Source: Anastrepha obliqua (taxonomy: Eukaryota; Arthropoda; Insecta; Diptera; Tephritidae). From it: a stretch of DNA of 64,000 nucleotides. The notes under the pieces are model-generated. The model did not search any database and had not been told where the DNA came from. It was given only the letters and a program-made list of their open reading frames with translations. Both the position numbers and the translations under genes were made by a program. The DNA is taken from positions 22,046,001 through 22,110,000 of the forward strand of contig NC_072895.1 in the NCBI RefSeq assembly GCF_027943255.1, given 5' to 3'. Of this stretch, positions 34,145-46,019 are shown piece by piece. Every line of letters starts with the position of its first letter. The first letter of the stretch is position 1.

Positions 34145-35010
34145 TTTTCATCAAGGTAGTAGGTACAAGGACTTGGCTTCACTTGGAAAAAAACGTCTGG
34201 CGCGCTTTGTTAAACTCAGCCAAAATCACGTAAGCGTTTAAGACGGGGGGTTGGGGGGGTATAAAAATCGATTTTTTTTTTTGCATGTTATTGTAGTAAA
34301 ACATTTCAAAAATATCGTGTTAAAATTTTAAGTCAATCCGAGCAAAACTTTTTAAGTTATAGAGCATAAAGCCGAGCCGCCTCAAACATCTGCCGAGACG
34401 CAGCAGTTGCGCGCGTAGTCCGTTACAAACTTTAAACGCGGTTTTCTCGAACCTTTTTTTTTTTAAGTGCGTAGTCATTGGCATTTGAAAACTACTCAAC
34501 CGATCCTTTTGAAATTTTGCACACATATTTTACATATAAAAAACCTCCCCCCAACGTTTTTTTTCGCCATTTTTTTTTTATATTAAGGTGGTTTTACACC
34601 TACAAAATGGCGGCATTTTTTCGTCAAAAATCACTTTTTACTTCAAACGACTACCAAATGGCTGAAAATGAAAATAAATCGTCAAAATAAATGTTGGGGG
34701 GAAGTTTAACTCATACTTTAACTAAATTATTCGATATTTTTGATTTCAGATGATTCTACGCTGAGATATGCTGACTACTGCAAAATGTATTTTTGAAAAG
34801 ACGTCTACGTAAATGTGCTCTCATTCGCTCATTTTGCAATATTTTTACATGAAAATTTTATCAAATATTCTTGAAGTGTTACTTTATAATATGCAACAAC
34901 TTTTAATAAACTGACTTGAACCGTTTCGCTACAATAAATTCATGAAAAAAGTGTTTTTTTAGCGTTTATCCCTTACCCCTCCCTTAACGCGCCAATCAAG
35001 AAGAAGAAGG
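34145..35010 (+). mobile_element. Endonuclease-RT LINE 3' end split by a TTAA element
   Basis: TCTGGCGCGCTTTGTTAAAC to 34237 and CGCGCCAATCAAGAAGAAG from 34988 are one LINE tail (compare 31545-31610), interrupted by 34242-34983. Confidence 0.7.
34242..34983 (-). mobile_element. TTAA-flanked element E8 (742 bp) inside a LINE tail
   Basis: TTAA 34238-34241 and 34984-34987. Right end inverse GGGAGGGGTAAGGGAT, left GACGGGGGGTTGGGGG; closest to E3. Minus strand has the core GGATCGGTTGAGTAGTTTTC and GCGTTTAAAGTTTG. Confidence 0.8.
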
Positions 35011-35146
35011 TATGTGGTATTTGACACAACAACAACGCAACAGCTCATGTTGAGGTCATATTCGAAATTTTCTGTTATTTTGCTATCAGCACGGGAAAGT
35101 ATTTACGAAAGAAAACAATATTTGAATAATTTATAAGGGGTTAGGG

Positions 35147-36567
35147 GTATTCAGAATTAAAAAAAAATGGATTTTTTTTGTTTTGTATTTTCTTAAAGTA
35201 TAATATCTTAAAAATATTGTGAGAAAATTTGAAGTGAATACGACAAATACTTTTCGAGTTATTCAACAATTAACAAAGAGCGCTTTGGCGCTCCGGACCT
35301 TTTAAGGGGACAGATACCTGTAAAAGTTCGAAAAGAAAAAAAAAAATTTCATAAAATGTTAATATAATCCCTTAAGAATATGTCAAACAATTTTTAGGAC
35401 GTAAATTTAAGTATTTCTTATATTATAGGTTGTCAACCGTGACGACTCTATTTTTTGCGTTCGAGCGCTAGGAGAGGTATAGTTACGTTGCCGACTTTAG
35501 ACGAGTTTTTCTCAAAACTATATTTTTCGAATTGGCGTACACGATCACTCGAAAAGTTATTGACCGATCTCCCTGAAATTTTGCACATATCTTTTTTATG
35601 ATATTATTTTCTATGTGAAGTTACAATGTTTCGAAAAAAAAAAAATTTCAAAGTAAAAATAGTAGAAAAATTCGCCAGAATCCATGTTTTTTTTTTAAAC
35701 ATTTTATTCTTCGAATTTTTTCCCATTTTTTTTTAATTCATATAGAAATTATGACATTAATAAACAAAAAATGTTTGGGTTTTTGTATTCAGTTCACTGA
35801 CGCCGATGGTACAACGCCGGCCGATTGAGAAGCCCCGCTGCGACCTTCCTGGAAGAATTGAGTGTACATCTGCCATTTTAAATGATTAAAATAAAAAAAA
35901 ATTTTTTTTTTTTAATGTATAAATGAACTGTATGCCAATTTTGAAAAAAATATATTGATTTCTTCATTTTAATGAAAATTAGGGAAAATACCTATGGCCG
36001 TTTACAGGTATTTGTCCCCTTAATTTAACTTTAAATGCGTTTTTCTCAAAACTATGTTTTTTGAATTGGTGATCACTGTAACTTAAAGACCGCTTAGCAG
36101 ATTTCAATAAAATGTATACTGCTTTTGAAAAACATAAAAAGCTCGTGCCTTATCCAAGGATTTTTTTTTTCAAAATCTCAATTTTTTTAAACAATTAATT
36201 GTCGGTTTTTTTTCGAAATCTGAAAAATATTTCCTGAGGCCGTCATATTTTTAATTTTGAAAAAAAAGCTTCGATCTGGCACAAGATTATCTATTAATAA
36301 AACTAATTTCTTTTGTCCAATTGAATTTAGATGAATCTTCAAGGACTTGTGATGATCACCGCAAGGGACTTTTGGAGAAACGGGCTCCACACAAACAGTG
36401 ATAACTTTTATAATTATTAATTTTTTTTTTTAATTTTGCTAAAGTCAAGTCGAAACATGATGTATTAATGTTATGTTTTTATTTTTGGAAAATAATGCAA
36501 TTAAATAGCAAAATAAAAAATTTTTGAAAATCATCATTTTTTCAGGCCTCTGACTGCCCCTATTCCC
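35147..36567 (-). mobile_element. TTAA-flanked element E9 (family A), split by E10
   Basis: Left end GGGGTTAGGGGTATTCAGAA (flank ATAA, one change from TTAA), right end GCCTCTGACTGCCCC with TTAA 36568-36571. 702 bp without the insert. Inverted relative to E6. Confidence 0.8.
35306..36019 (-). mobile_element. TTAA-flanked element E10 (714 bp), nested in E9
   Basis: TTAA 35302-35305 and 36020-36023. TIR GGGGACA(G/A)ATACCTGTAAA. Minus strand has the core GAGATCGGTCAATAACTTTT and GAGAAAAACTCGTCTAAAG. Confidence 0.85.
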
Positions 36568-36766
36568 TTAAGCCATGTTAGATATTATACATATATTAAT
36601 TTATTTACTTAACACATTTTGTAAAAAAATGTCACTTATACTTATGATCTGGTCCAAATACTTGGCAAACAACTATCTACCTAGAAGAGTATTGTAAAAT
36701 GGACTTACTTTTGGCGCATAAAATAAACTTCAAATAGCAACAAATGTACTACTCGATTATTGGTTA

Positions 36767-37941
36767 TCTATACTAATATTATAAAGAGGAAAACTTTGTT
36801 TGTTTGTTTGTTTGGTTGTAATGAATAGGCTCAAAAACTACTGGACCGATTTTAAAAATTCTTTCCCCATTCGAAAGCTACATCATCCACGAGTAACATG
36901 GATTATATTTTATTTTGGAAATAGGGCTCGAGATATAGGTCAAAACGTGGACCCGGGTAACCTTCGGATGTGTATGTACAATATGGGTATCAAATGGAAG
37001 CTGTTGGTCAATGCTTTAGTCCAGAGTATTTTTCATGCCGCTACGTGACTGGGGTCTCGAGATATAGGTCAAAACGTGGACCCGGGTGACCTTTGGTTGT
37101 GTATGTACCATATGGGTATCAAATAAAAGCTGTTGATAAGTGCTTTAATACGGGGTAATTTTCATACCTATTGATGACTAGGGTCTCGAAATATACGCCA
37201 AAACGTGGACCCGCCGTGTCTTTGCACCGAATTAAACCAAACTTACGCACATTGTTAAGGAGGTATTGAAAATGGGTTTCGTAAAGTTTGGTTGTAATTC
37301 GGAGCACTAGCAACGGGTACAGCGTTCTTTTGAACCAGCCATAATGTCGCTTACTTTTTTAACGCTTGGGGCGGAACTGAACTGTCAAATTGACAGTGTG
37401 AGTTACAATGTGTCAATATTTCTTTCTGATTTGGATGCCATAAGGAAAAAACGTAAGTGCAACATGTAAAAATTGTTTGTGAATTTTTTTGGAGTGGATT
37501 TTGGAACAGTGAATAGTTTCTTACGAAATTTGAGAATTTAATGTGAAATCCGAATGAAATTATGTGTTCGTGGAAAAAAAAAATTTTTTCGTTTTTTTTT
37601 TTTTGAAAAATATAAATGGATAATGGTTAAAAAAGCTCCAATGCTTAATAAAACATATAAATTGAAACGAAAAATTCATGGATGATCAGGAAAAAAGACG
37701 ATTGTTTCTTAGTTATTCATATGCGTTGATTTGAAATTTAAAAACAATCTTCTTTTTTCCTGATTTTCAATTTATATTTTATATTTACTCAAAAACAAAT
37801 AGAAAAACAAAAAATATTGTTTATGCCAAAGCGCTTGAATAAAGAATAAAGAAATAAATAATATGAAAATCATATATTTTCTGTTCTAAACCATATCTAT
37901 TCTATTTTAGTGTGCCCAGCGAAGGGGGCCGGGTTTGCTAG
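36767..37941 (+). mobile_element. Non-autonomous Helitron (1175 bp)
   Basis: 5' end TCTATACTAATATTATAAAG, the standard Helitron start; 3' end GGGCCGGGTTTGCTAG with a GCCC/GGGC stem just upstream; inserted between A and T without duplication. Contains three diverged tandem units of about 120 bp starting near 36925, 37051 and 37172, marked by GAAATATA or GAGATATA followed by AAAACGTGGACCCG. No Rep/helicase. Confidence 0.85.
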
Positions 37942-39517
37942 TAATGAATAATATCACAGCTAAATTAAAATGCATTAAATTTTTGTCTGATTTTAAGTGC
38001 TATTGGAAGGGGCTTAAGTTTTGTAAGGAATTTAATAATTGTGTTTCCGTAATCAATAGAAAAAAAACTATATTCACGTAATCGATAACACATCTCTTCA
38101 TAGATAAGTTTTATTGAACAATGAATTCGGCCAAGTATGTGAATTTAAGCATGTTTATTGTTATTAACTGTTTTGCAAAGCAGTCTTTGGTGTACGGTCT
38201 TTTGAGTACTTGTGTAGACAAATAGAGCTGCTAATATTAGTTTAGCACAAAAACATGGTCTGGCATATTTCTAAGGCAGAGGTAAGTTCATATTTTAATT
38301 GTTGGCTACTTAAGAGCGGGTTTTAAAAATATGCAATTATTTCTGCGAACTAAGTATTGTCAGATACATATATGTACATGAAGGCGTCAATATTCACCAA
38401 CTTTGAATTAATCAAGTGCCGCTTAAATGTTGTTTCTTCTACTTTTGTGTATAAATTTAGGCCACCAATTGTTTAAACAAACGAAATATTACACTGTGCG
38501 ATTGCAATATTGACACTTGTTATCATTTTCATGCTTCGATGCCTACATACCAAATTAGTAAAAAAATAAAAATAAAATCTTAAAACTCACACAACTCTAT
38601 TAATTTTAATTGAATTACAGTCAAATATAGCTCATTCGACGCAAAATTAAATTTACTATAACAGTAGTGTACTAAAAAAAATCCTCAATATCGGATAATA
38701 TCGAAAAATTATGTCAAAGTTGAAAAAATAGAGAAAAAATAAAAAAATTCCAAATACTTCCGCCTACAGTCTCGTCAGTTGTCATTTCAGAAAAATTGTC
38801 AACACACTGTCAAAAGGGCTTGTTTTTGTTCTTTCGAACTAAAAAAACAAATTCGAAATCGGATGGAAATTGGCGAAGTTAGGAATGATTCTTCACATCA
38901 ACCTACTGAAAAACGGTTTTATGGCCATAAAACGAGATTTTGGGGGTGTATTGGAAATTTCTCCTATACCATTTTGTTTAGTTTTTCTATAGCCATAAGT
39001 TGTGCTAGGTCTCCATAAAAGTATATTTAATTTTTTTTTTTGTCACACAGTGTTATCTGCACTGGAAATAAAGTGAAAATTTGTATGGATCAGAGTGCAA
39101 AACAAAAGCAAAATTCCTTTTTTTTTTCTTTTAAAAATTTAAACAAAGTTCCCAAATAGTTAATCGATTGGAAGCAAAAGATGTTTCTACATATTTTGTT
39201 GTCATGCCAACGCAGCGGCTTTCAAACTCAAAAATTCATAAGAAAAATAAATTTAAAGTACAACGTAAAAGAATAATGTTTAGAACCTATTCCAAATATA
39301 ATTTTATTGAATTGCTTCTTTGAACTGTTTTATAATACAATCAGCCAGTTTAAGTAATTATTTATAAATTCAGCATAGCAGCATAATTACTGCCTTTGTA
39401 GATGCAAATAAACATCAACATTTACATCTAAGTTTTCACCTACTATTTGGCAACTACTGCATGCATGCTTGCATGCGTAATGTGGTGTGGTAGTAATACG
39501 TAGCTACTCCTGGTCTC
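37942..39517. other. Helitron to slv 3' end
   Basis: A/T-rich. The 38779-39018 ORF (79 codons) shows no domain. slv 3' UTR probably occupies the last few hundred bases. Confidence 0.35.
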
Positions 39518-41929
39518 TTAAAATATAGACGATTGGTCGACCAAACGATAGCCTTGCCCGGAATAACTTTTGGGCGGATAAATAACGAATAAACACAGTT
39601 GCAGCAGCGACAGTAAACAGCCAATAAAATTTGGAATCTGGAAAAGGAAAATAAAAATATATCAATAATTAAAAAAAAAAATTGTATTGTGTAGATTAGT
39701 TTATTATTAGGCAGTAATTTGCATTTAAAAATTGTTTAAATTTAATGATGTTGTTGTAGCATAAACATTCCCCATACATATACGGAGAATGCTGCTGAAG
39801 TGACAGTCCGTGGCCGGATATAAATCCGGGTTGTTGTTGTTGTTGTAGCAGCAATACATGACAGTCGGTTCTACGTTACCGGAATGACACGGGTTTTTCC
39901 TGACCAAGAGCTGCCGCCCTAGTAAACTAGCCCTGTCTGGAGAACCGTTTATAAATTCGCGTCGCTCTGGTTACGTAGAAACCACTGTCGTGGGAACGTT
40001 TATTTTTAATGTTTTTGTTGTTGTTGTTGTAGCAGCTTACTAAACCCTGTCAGAGCAATGTAGTTACCGGTCGTCTTCGTCTAGCTCATCCAATTCAACG
40101 TTAGGCCCAGGAAACTGGCTGTTTCCATAGGTCGGGTCCAGATGGAAATGAGCGTTAGATGAGTAGGTTTGATGGGGCATGTGAAAAGGTGGAGTGCCTT
40201 CACATGCTGGACATATGTTGGGTATGACGGGGTCAATTCTGGATAAGTAGGAGTTTAACCTGCTACAGTATCCAGAACGTAATTGTGCCAAAGTTACGCG
40301 GCTTTCTCGGCGTAGCTGAAGCTCTTCATATGCTATGGGTGGTGGTTGGACTCCGAGTACGGCATTCAGGATTCGGGAGTTTAGGAAACTGGTAAGTGCC
40401 TGTCGATGAATGACATTGAACGTACACAAGTCTAAACACTGTCCAGTCCAGTAGTTGTCGGTTTGTTTGCATTTCCTTGGCAGTCAATTCTACGTTACCG
40501 GAATAACTGGGGTTTTAATCACTCTTTACTGCTAAATCGTTACAAATTTTAAACTTAGTATTTAGACTTCGGGAGCCGTGGCCAAATGGCTTGGTGCGTG
40601 ACTACCATTCGGAATTGAGAGAGAACGTAGGTTCGAATCACGGTGAAACACCAAAATGAAGAACGTTTTCACGGCAGTCGGTTCTACGTTACCGAAACGA
40701 CCCGGATTTATATCCGGCCAAGGATTGCCACTCCAGCAGCATTCCCCGTATGTAAAAATGGGGAATGTTTATGCTGATACAACAACCAAAATGAAGAAAA
40801 AGTTTTTTCTAATAACGGTGGCCCCTCGGCAGGCAATGGCAAACCTCCGAGTGTATTCATGTATCTGCCATGAAAAAGCTCCTCATTAAAAATATCTGCC
40901 GTTCGGAGTCGGCTTGAAACTGCAGGTCACTTCATTTGTGGAACAACATCAAGACGCAGGCCAAAAATAGGGGGAGCTCGGCCAAACACCCAGAAAGGAT
41001 GTACGCGCCAATTATATGTATACGGTTATTATGACTAAAGTTTTAAAATTTAAGTTTTTCAATTTCTTTTCGAAAAATCCATGCACTAACCTCATGGAAG
41101 GATGGTTATTTATTTTTAAATTTAAAGTTAGTCATATAACTAAAATGCTCATATGTTCACCTTACCTGTATAAATGTATCTGATATGATGACGCCATAGA
41201 TAACCCACTGTACAGAGACCAGAAATGTCATAACAATCAGTGGGAAGGGTAAGCTTTCTGAATTCCTCATGCGTATCACATGAACCAGCATGGTAAGTGG
41301 TGCCGCGAAGAAGCACACTGTAATAACACAGCAAATTATACCTGCAAGAAGTCCAAAATAAATAGAATATATTTATATATGCATGTACAAACTGGAATTG
41401 TAAGTTATTCTAATTAATTAGGTTTACCCATAAGACGAATTTTTTCCGCTTCTGCTTCTATCGAATCCGTATAGTACCACACACCGAATAGAATACATAA
41501 AACCAATCCGAATTCACGCAAAAAGGACTTTTTATTCACGGAGAATATATAGTACACCATTGTATAGCATAGGAACAGAAAGGCGCCAATAATATTGACC
41601 AACACCACGATTTGCTCACCGGTAAGCAAGCCATAACGCAGCCAAAACGAGGTTCTAAAAAATGTGTTTTAAGTATTAAATCATTGCGGTAAATTTCCGT
41701 TTCTTCGCCATGTACTTACGAGAGGAAACCACAAATAAAGGGTAGGCCCGAAGATTCACCAGTGCTTTTCTTTTGTATGTACTTCCGGCATATAATGCTG
41801 AAAGAGAAAAGAGGAATATTTAAAAGCTATATAGAATGTTTTGTTTACTTACACGCCAGATAGAAATTGTAGCACTGTACTGACAACCGCCGTTGCTTCC
41901 AGCAACACGTCGTACGTGGGAAGTGACAT
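39518..41929 (-). CDS. slv: SWEET sugar transporter (slv/saliva type), five exons
   Basis: Minus-strand exons 41853-41929, 41720-41797, 41428-41654, 41166-41341 and 39518-39637 (stop 39518-39520) join cleanly with GT-AG introns to 225 residues, the usual length for an animal SWEET. Seven hydrophobic segments are visible. The first MtN3/saliva repeat has [17 protein letters not shown] near residues 44-60, and the second has [19 protein letters not shown] near 155-173, followed by [20 protein letters not shown]. SWEETs are bidirectional facilitators of mono- and disaccharides at plasma or Golgi membranes; the Drosophila homologue is slv. Intron 4 is 1.5 kb and holds a LINE 3' end, a SINE and tandem CAA-tailed repeats; introns 1-3 are 55-90 bp. 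The gene points away from the GLUT-type transporter starting at 46020, so two sugar-transporter genes of unrelated families share one upstream region. Start chosen as the only in-frame ATG giving [12 protein letters not shown] at the family's N-terminus. Confidence 0.93.
39745..40000 (+). repeat. Two adjacent family B repeats in slv intron 4
   Basis: GTTGTTGTAGCATAAACATT...GACAGTCCGTGG then GTTGTTGTTGTTGTAGCAGC...GACAGTCGGTTCTACG and ACTAGCCCTGTCTGGAGAAC. Read inverted, each ends in a CAA tail. Confidence 0.65.
40012..40440 (-). mobile_element. 5'-truncated Jockey-like LINE, 3' end
   Basis: Minus frame: [20 protein letters not shown], then [20 protein letters not shown] and the acidic end [11 protein letters not shown], followed by CTACAACAACAACAAC. 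The usual C-terminus of tephritid-type Jockey LINEs, with Cys/His partly lost. Confidence 0.75.
40569..41015 (+). repeat. tRNA-derived SINE, copy 6, interrupted
   Basis: AGCCGTGGCCAAATGGCTTG head, B box GGTTCGAATCA, body to 41010. Split by 40664-40784. Confidence 0.75.
40664..40784 (+). mobile_element. Family B short retroposon with 14-bp target duplication
   Basis: Flanked by ACCAAAATGAAGAA (40650-40663, 40785-40798). Begins ACGGCAGTCGGTTCTACG-like and ends GTTTATGCTGATACAACA. The target duplication and CAA tail show it is a unit of its own, about 120 bp. Confidence 0.75.
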
Positions 41930-42310
41930 TTTTCAGCGGTATAGCAAACTGCGCTATCTATGGACGTATGCGACTCTTTATTAAGAATTCTTTTGAATTC
42001 TATCGCTATAATTTGGCCTGCCCTAAAATCAGTCTCAATTCTCTGCTTCGCAAATTAGTTTGTATTTAAAATACTGACACGGTAATGCATTTCAAACTTG
42101 GACATTTATCTACGTAGCTTCACGGAAGTTATCCATGCCAAACAAATAGCTACGTCAACTGTTTTTATTTTACTTTCATGCTTATTTTTGACACAACTCT
42201 TTCTGTTTATCACTTATTTTTGTTGTGCTCCAGCGAACTATAAACTTTATAAATTTTATGTTGTCTGACAGATACGAATAACGAATCAAAACAAAACATT
42301 AGCGGAGTAG
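41930..42310. promoter_or_regulatory. slv: Proximal upstream region of slv
   Basis: Region just 5' of the slv start codon and left of the MITE. A promoter must be here or nearby; no TATA or initiator is asserted. Confidence 0.3.
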
Positions 42311-42571
42311 ATAACCGGAGCGAATCTGTACAAGGTGATATCAGTAAAACGGTCGATTGGTTTTTTCCTAGCAAATTGGTGGTTTGAAAATTAAATATAT
42401 TTTGTTTTGTCATTTGGTAAATTGAATGACAAAACTTCAGTCAGTATATAAACAAACAAATCAAACAAAAACCTAAAACATTTCACTTTGACTCTCAAAC
42501 CACCAAATTGTTAGGAAAGCACCAAACGACCGTTCTACTGATATCACCTTGTACAGATTCGCTTTGGTTAT
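42311..42571. mobile_element. Palindromic MITE with about 75-bp TIRs
   Basis: Left ATAACCGGAGCGAATCTGTA through TTGGTGGTTT (42387). Right AAACCACCAA through TACAGATTCGCTTTGGTTAT (42571). Arms match at roughly 88-90%, loop about 110 bp. No target duplication confirmed. Confidence 0.8.
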
Positions 42572-44199
42572 TTAATTTTGCTTTTCTAGTTTTGCTATCA
42601 CTTTGTCTGGATTCGCCTTGTAAGCAGCTGTTTGGTGAAAATTGGCAATACGCTTTGCTTTAGTGGCAGCACTGTGCTGTAGTGGTATTCACTATAATAG
42701 AAGGAACTACCAGAGTACATGTTTAAATCAAAGGCTAATAGAGGCATTCACACCAGATTCGTCATGTTGGCGGCTCTTTAGTTAAATGTTCGGAAGAAGT
42801 GGTTTTTTGTGCATGACCTTTTTGACTTAATTTTGTTAGTTTGACAATGGTGGTCCCTTAGAGCTGATTTACAGTAGCTTTAATACATATAGACAAGTTT
42901 CAAGGAAAAATTAAAAATGCCACAACATACCGAGAAAGCAAAAATAACTAATCAAAGCATACATTTTCTTCATATATTACGGCGCCCTTAGATTTACGCC
43001 TGCTATTTCGAATTTTCGATGCAACGAATTTTTTCCATACAGACATACTCACCCCTGGTAGTGTTGGTACATACATATGTATATAGTAATATTGGGCTAA
43101 CAATGATGACCTCTGACATTTTTAGTATTTTTTCTTAATTACAATGTTTTACATTGTGCAAGCGTCAAACGATAGCAATATTAATATTATATATTATACG
43201 ATATAAATAATTGTCGTGCTCATCCTCTATTAAGGGCTTTTTCAAGTTTCTTCAATTATATTGTCTCTTCATTGTTTTACCCCGCCTCTGAGAGGCAGGT
43301 TTTTTATGAGAAGCTTTTCAAAGAAAATACCCTAGAAGCTTTAGAGAAAACTGTTTCTATTATTTGTTATTTCATATCCACAAACCGAGCGGTAGTTACA
43401 CTCAAAGCTCCTCGTCTATGGATTCTTTACGTTACCCCGACAGTCGCTTTTCACTATGAGTTCATGTTTATGTATTAATTCTCTTGTCACTGCTACCAAC
43501 CACAAAAGGCTGTGCTACCAAACTAGTGACGAGAAACAAAACGAAACGAAGGGGTCATAAACTGAACAGGATCTCTATCAGGATCACATCTTTGTTGTTG
43601 CATTTTTGTAATATTGCAAATTTTTTATCCACACTATTGGAACATTGTTTGTCGATTGCCACACATGAACTACAAATTGCCTACAACTAGGCGTGCAATT
43701 TCAAAGGAGAAAGTTCTGCAACTTAAAAAAACTGTAATTGATTTCATTTATTGCTTTCATAAATAAAAAATAGTAATTGTGATCGGTAGTATAGGTATGT
43801 ACATGTGCATGTACATATAACAATGAATTGAAATGGAGATAATGCATTTCAATTAGTTCTTATTACCTATATACATACATACCATACTTGTATATGTATA
43901 AGTTCCTTTCTCCTCTTATGATTTTGCAACATTTTGTTTGCGGAGGTACGTGCGTATTTTATAGTAAATAGTACTACCAACAGAGAAGCGCTCAGTCCTC
44001 TTAAATGATTTTAACTGCTTACACATACATTCAAATGCATATGGCGCTGTTTTTAGCTGAGACTTTTATCCACATTTAAGTAACGTTGCTTGCTGCTGGT
44101 GCTGTGTGCGTGTCACAACCCTAAAGCGGGTAGTTAAAACCACGATGTACAGTATGCAGAGGTGTGGCCAACTTCGGACCGTTAACCGGCTCTCAGTGA
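42572..44199. other. slv/GLUT intergenic region
   Basis: No TE assigned. ORFs at 43272 and 43484 show no domain. Short ACAT microsatellites near 43070 and 43870. Confidence 0.35.
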
Positions 44200-44700
44200 T
44201 TTTGAAGGAACCAGCTGATTTGCTGAACCAACCCAAGAATAATAGAATACAAGAAAGTGTTCTATAGTCTCTTCTTCTTCAATAGTCGTTATAGGGCGCT
44301 CCCAGTCTACAGGCATGCCTGCCAACCAGGCAATGCCCTGTTAGGACCCCGAAAAGATTTCTCATGTTTTTCCTGTTTAGTTTCTACGGTTGGTTTGAGC
44401 GGTCCATGTTCCATTCCGGCCACGCCATTCTACTAGTTGCACAGGCCAGGGACTGAGACAATAGCCTGTTGGCAGCACTGATGGTGTTTTTATCTATAAA
44501 CATCTTACAAGTTGCTAAAGGTATAGGTATGTTTGCTTTATCTGGTTGGATCGGTAATGTGGTACCCAATCTCGCTAGTTCATCTGCTTTGCAGTTGCCT
44601 TCTATGTCTCTGTGACCCGGCACCCGGAGCGGGTTTATTACAAAGTACTGTGATAGTTCTGTCAAAACGTCGATACATTCTTTTACGAGTACTGTCGATA
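44200..44700 (-). mobile_element. RNase H-bearing LINE 3' fragment
   Basis: Minus frames: RVPGHRDIEGNCKADELARL (RNase H end), NRLLSQSLACATSRMAWPEW, then FGVLTGHCLVGRHACRLGAP. Best-preserved RNase H end in the window. Confidence 0.75.
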
Positions 44701-44844
44701 ATTATTGTTACAAATGTTAGGAGAAACGTGAAAGTAAAAACTAAATAAAATGTTTGCCTGCTAAGAAAACAGGTTTGTAGACATAGGTAATTCTAATACA
44801 ATTCTTGTTAGATATTATTAATTAAACATTTAAATTAAAAAAAA

Positions 44845-45110
44845 AAAAAAAAATGTCTCCATAAACGATTTGGTCTGTTATTGCTTATTATAAAATGTAA
44901 TATCGAATTTCGCATGCCAATGGCTGCCATAATTTTTTGCAACCTCAGTAAACGTCGTTTAAGGATTTTCTCCATTGCGCAGTTAAATCAAAAATCAAAA
45001 CCATCTTGACAGCTGATTGTTAATTTTGCAGCTAATCTGCCATATGTGAACGGGTACATTCATTTTTGTGGATTTAAAGGCTAATCACTGCATATGTGGA
45101 CGTACTTTAA
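44845..45110 (-). repeat. Second copy of the 1490-1855 repeat
   Basis: Minus strand from 45110: AAAGTACGTCCACATATGCA, CCGTTCACATATGGCA, then a frame starting MEKILKRRLLRLQKIM with the shared MRNSI, FIISNNRP and RLWRH blocks. It ends at a T run on this strand. The middle of copy 1 is absent here. Confidence 0.6.
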
Positions 45111-46019
45111 GTTATTCTCACAATTTTGCTGCCGATGGCCAAGCCTTGTAATCTATCATACTTGGTTAAAACTATGCTTGCCTCAGTACTCACTCTTTTT
45201 ACACTGTAAAACATACACATGCATATGCACGCACACAGGCACATACGTTTGTGTGTACATTAAGTACACATTTGCATGCATGTGTTTGAAAAATTTTCAA
45301 GTTCACACAATTATCAGGTGGTAACACTCTCTAACAGCGGGGGCCACTATGGCTCTCTCCAACATATGGGAGATCGCTCCACGTGGTAAAAAGGCAATAA
45401 CAGTGCTACAAGTATTTCGAGCGAGCAGCAGCTGATTGCGATATGACGAGCTAGGGCTTGTGGCCTCCACGGGCAGTCTGCCTTCAGGCTCCCACCGTGG
45501 ACAGTCGTATTGCGGAGCAAACAGTTAAATATAAATACACAAAACATAGGAATTATTGTTTCTGCTAGGAACGTGAAAACATAAAATATATACATACAAA
45601 TATTTTTTTGGCAGCGAAAGTGAGCAGCGAATAAATAAATTCTAGTAGCCTTGAGTGTAAAAGTGTCAGCAGAATAAAATTAGCACACTTGTAATACATA
45701 CAAATGCACATATTTGCTGAAATTAAATTATAGATTATACAACGCGAAATTGGCTATGACCGATTGTTAAAAGCCATTAACATAAATTCTACACTGCAGA
45801 TTAATTGAGGTAAACACAAGCACGGCTGACAGCAATAGAGCACATAGAAAAACCAAGAGAGACGAACTCGCGTGCACGTTTTATTTACTTACACGCACCA
45901 ACAACTGCTTCACAAAAACAAAAAATAAAGAAATAAATAATAACAGAAAGACGCCGCACGTTTTCTCGCCTCAAACGAAACAATAAAACTAATAATAATA
46001 GTAGTAAGAAAGTTTAAAA
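45111..46019. promoter_or_regulatory. Upstream region and probable 5' UTR of the GLUT-type gene
   Basis: No repeat recognised. The A-rich run ending AAAAATGG at 46016-46023 gives a good insect start context. Promoter position not determined. Confidence 0.3.

Noticed and set aside
36925..37300. CRISPR-like direct repeats
   Set aside because: Units are about 120 bp without unique spacers, lie within a Helitron, and the genome is animal.
38779..39018. 79-codon plus ORF upstream of the slv 3' end
   Set aside because: No recognisable domain, repeat match or coding signature; cannot be told from chance.
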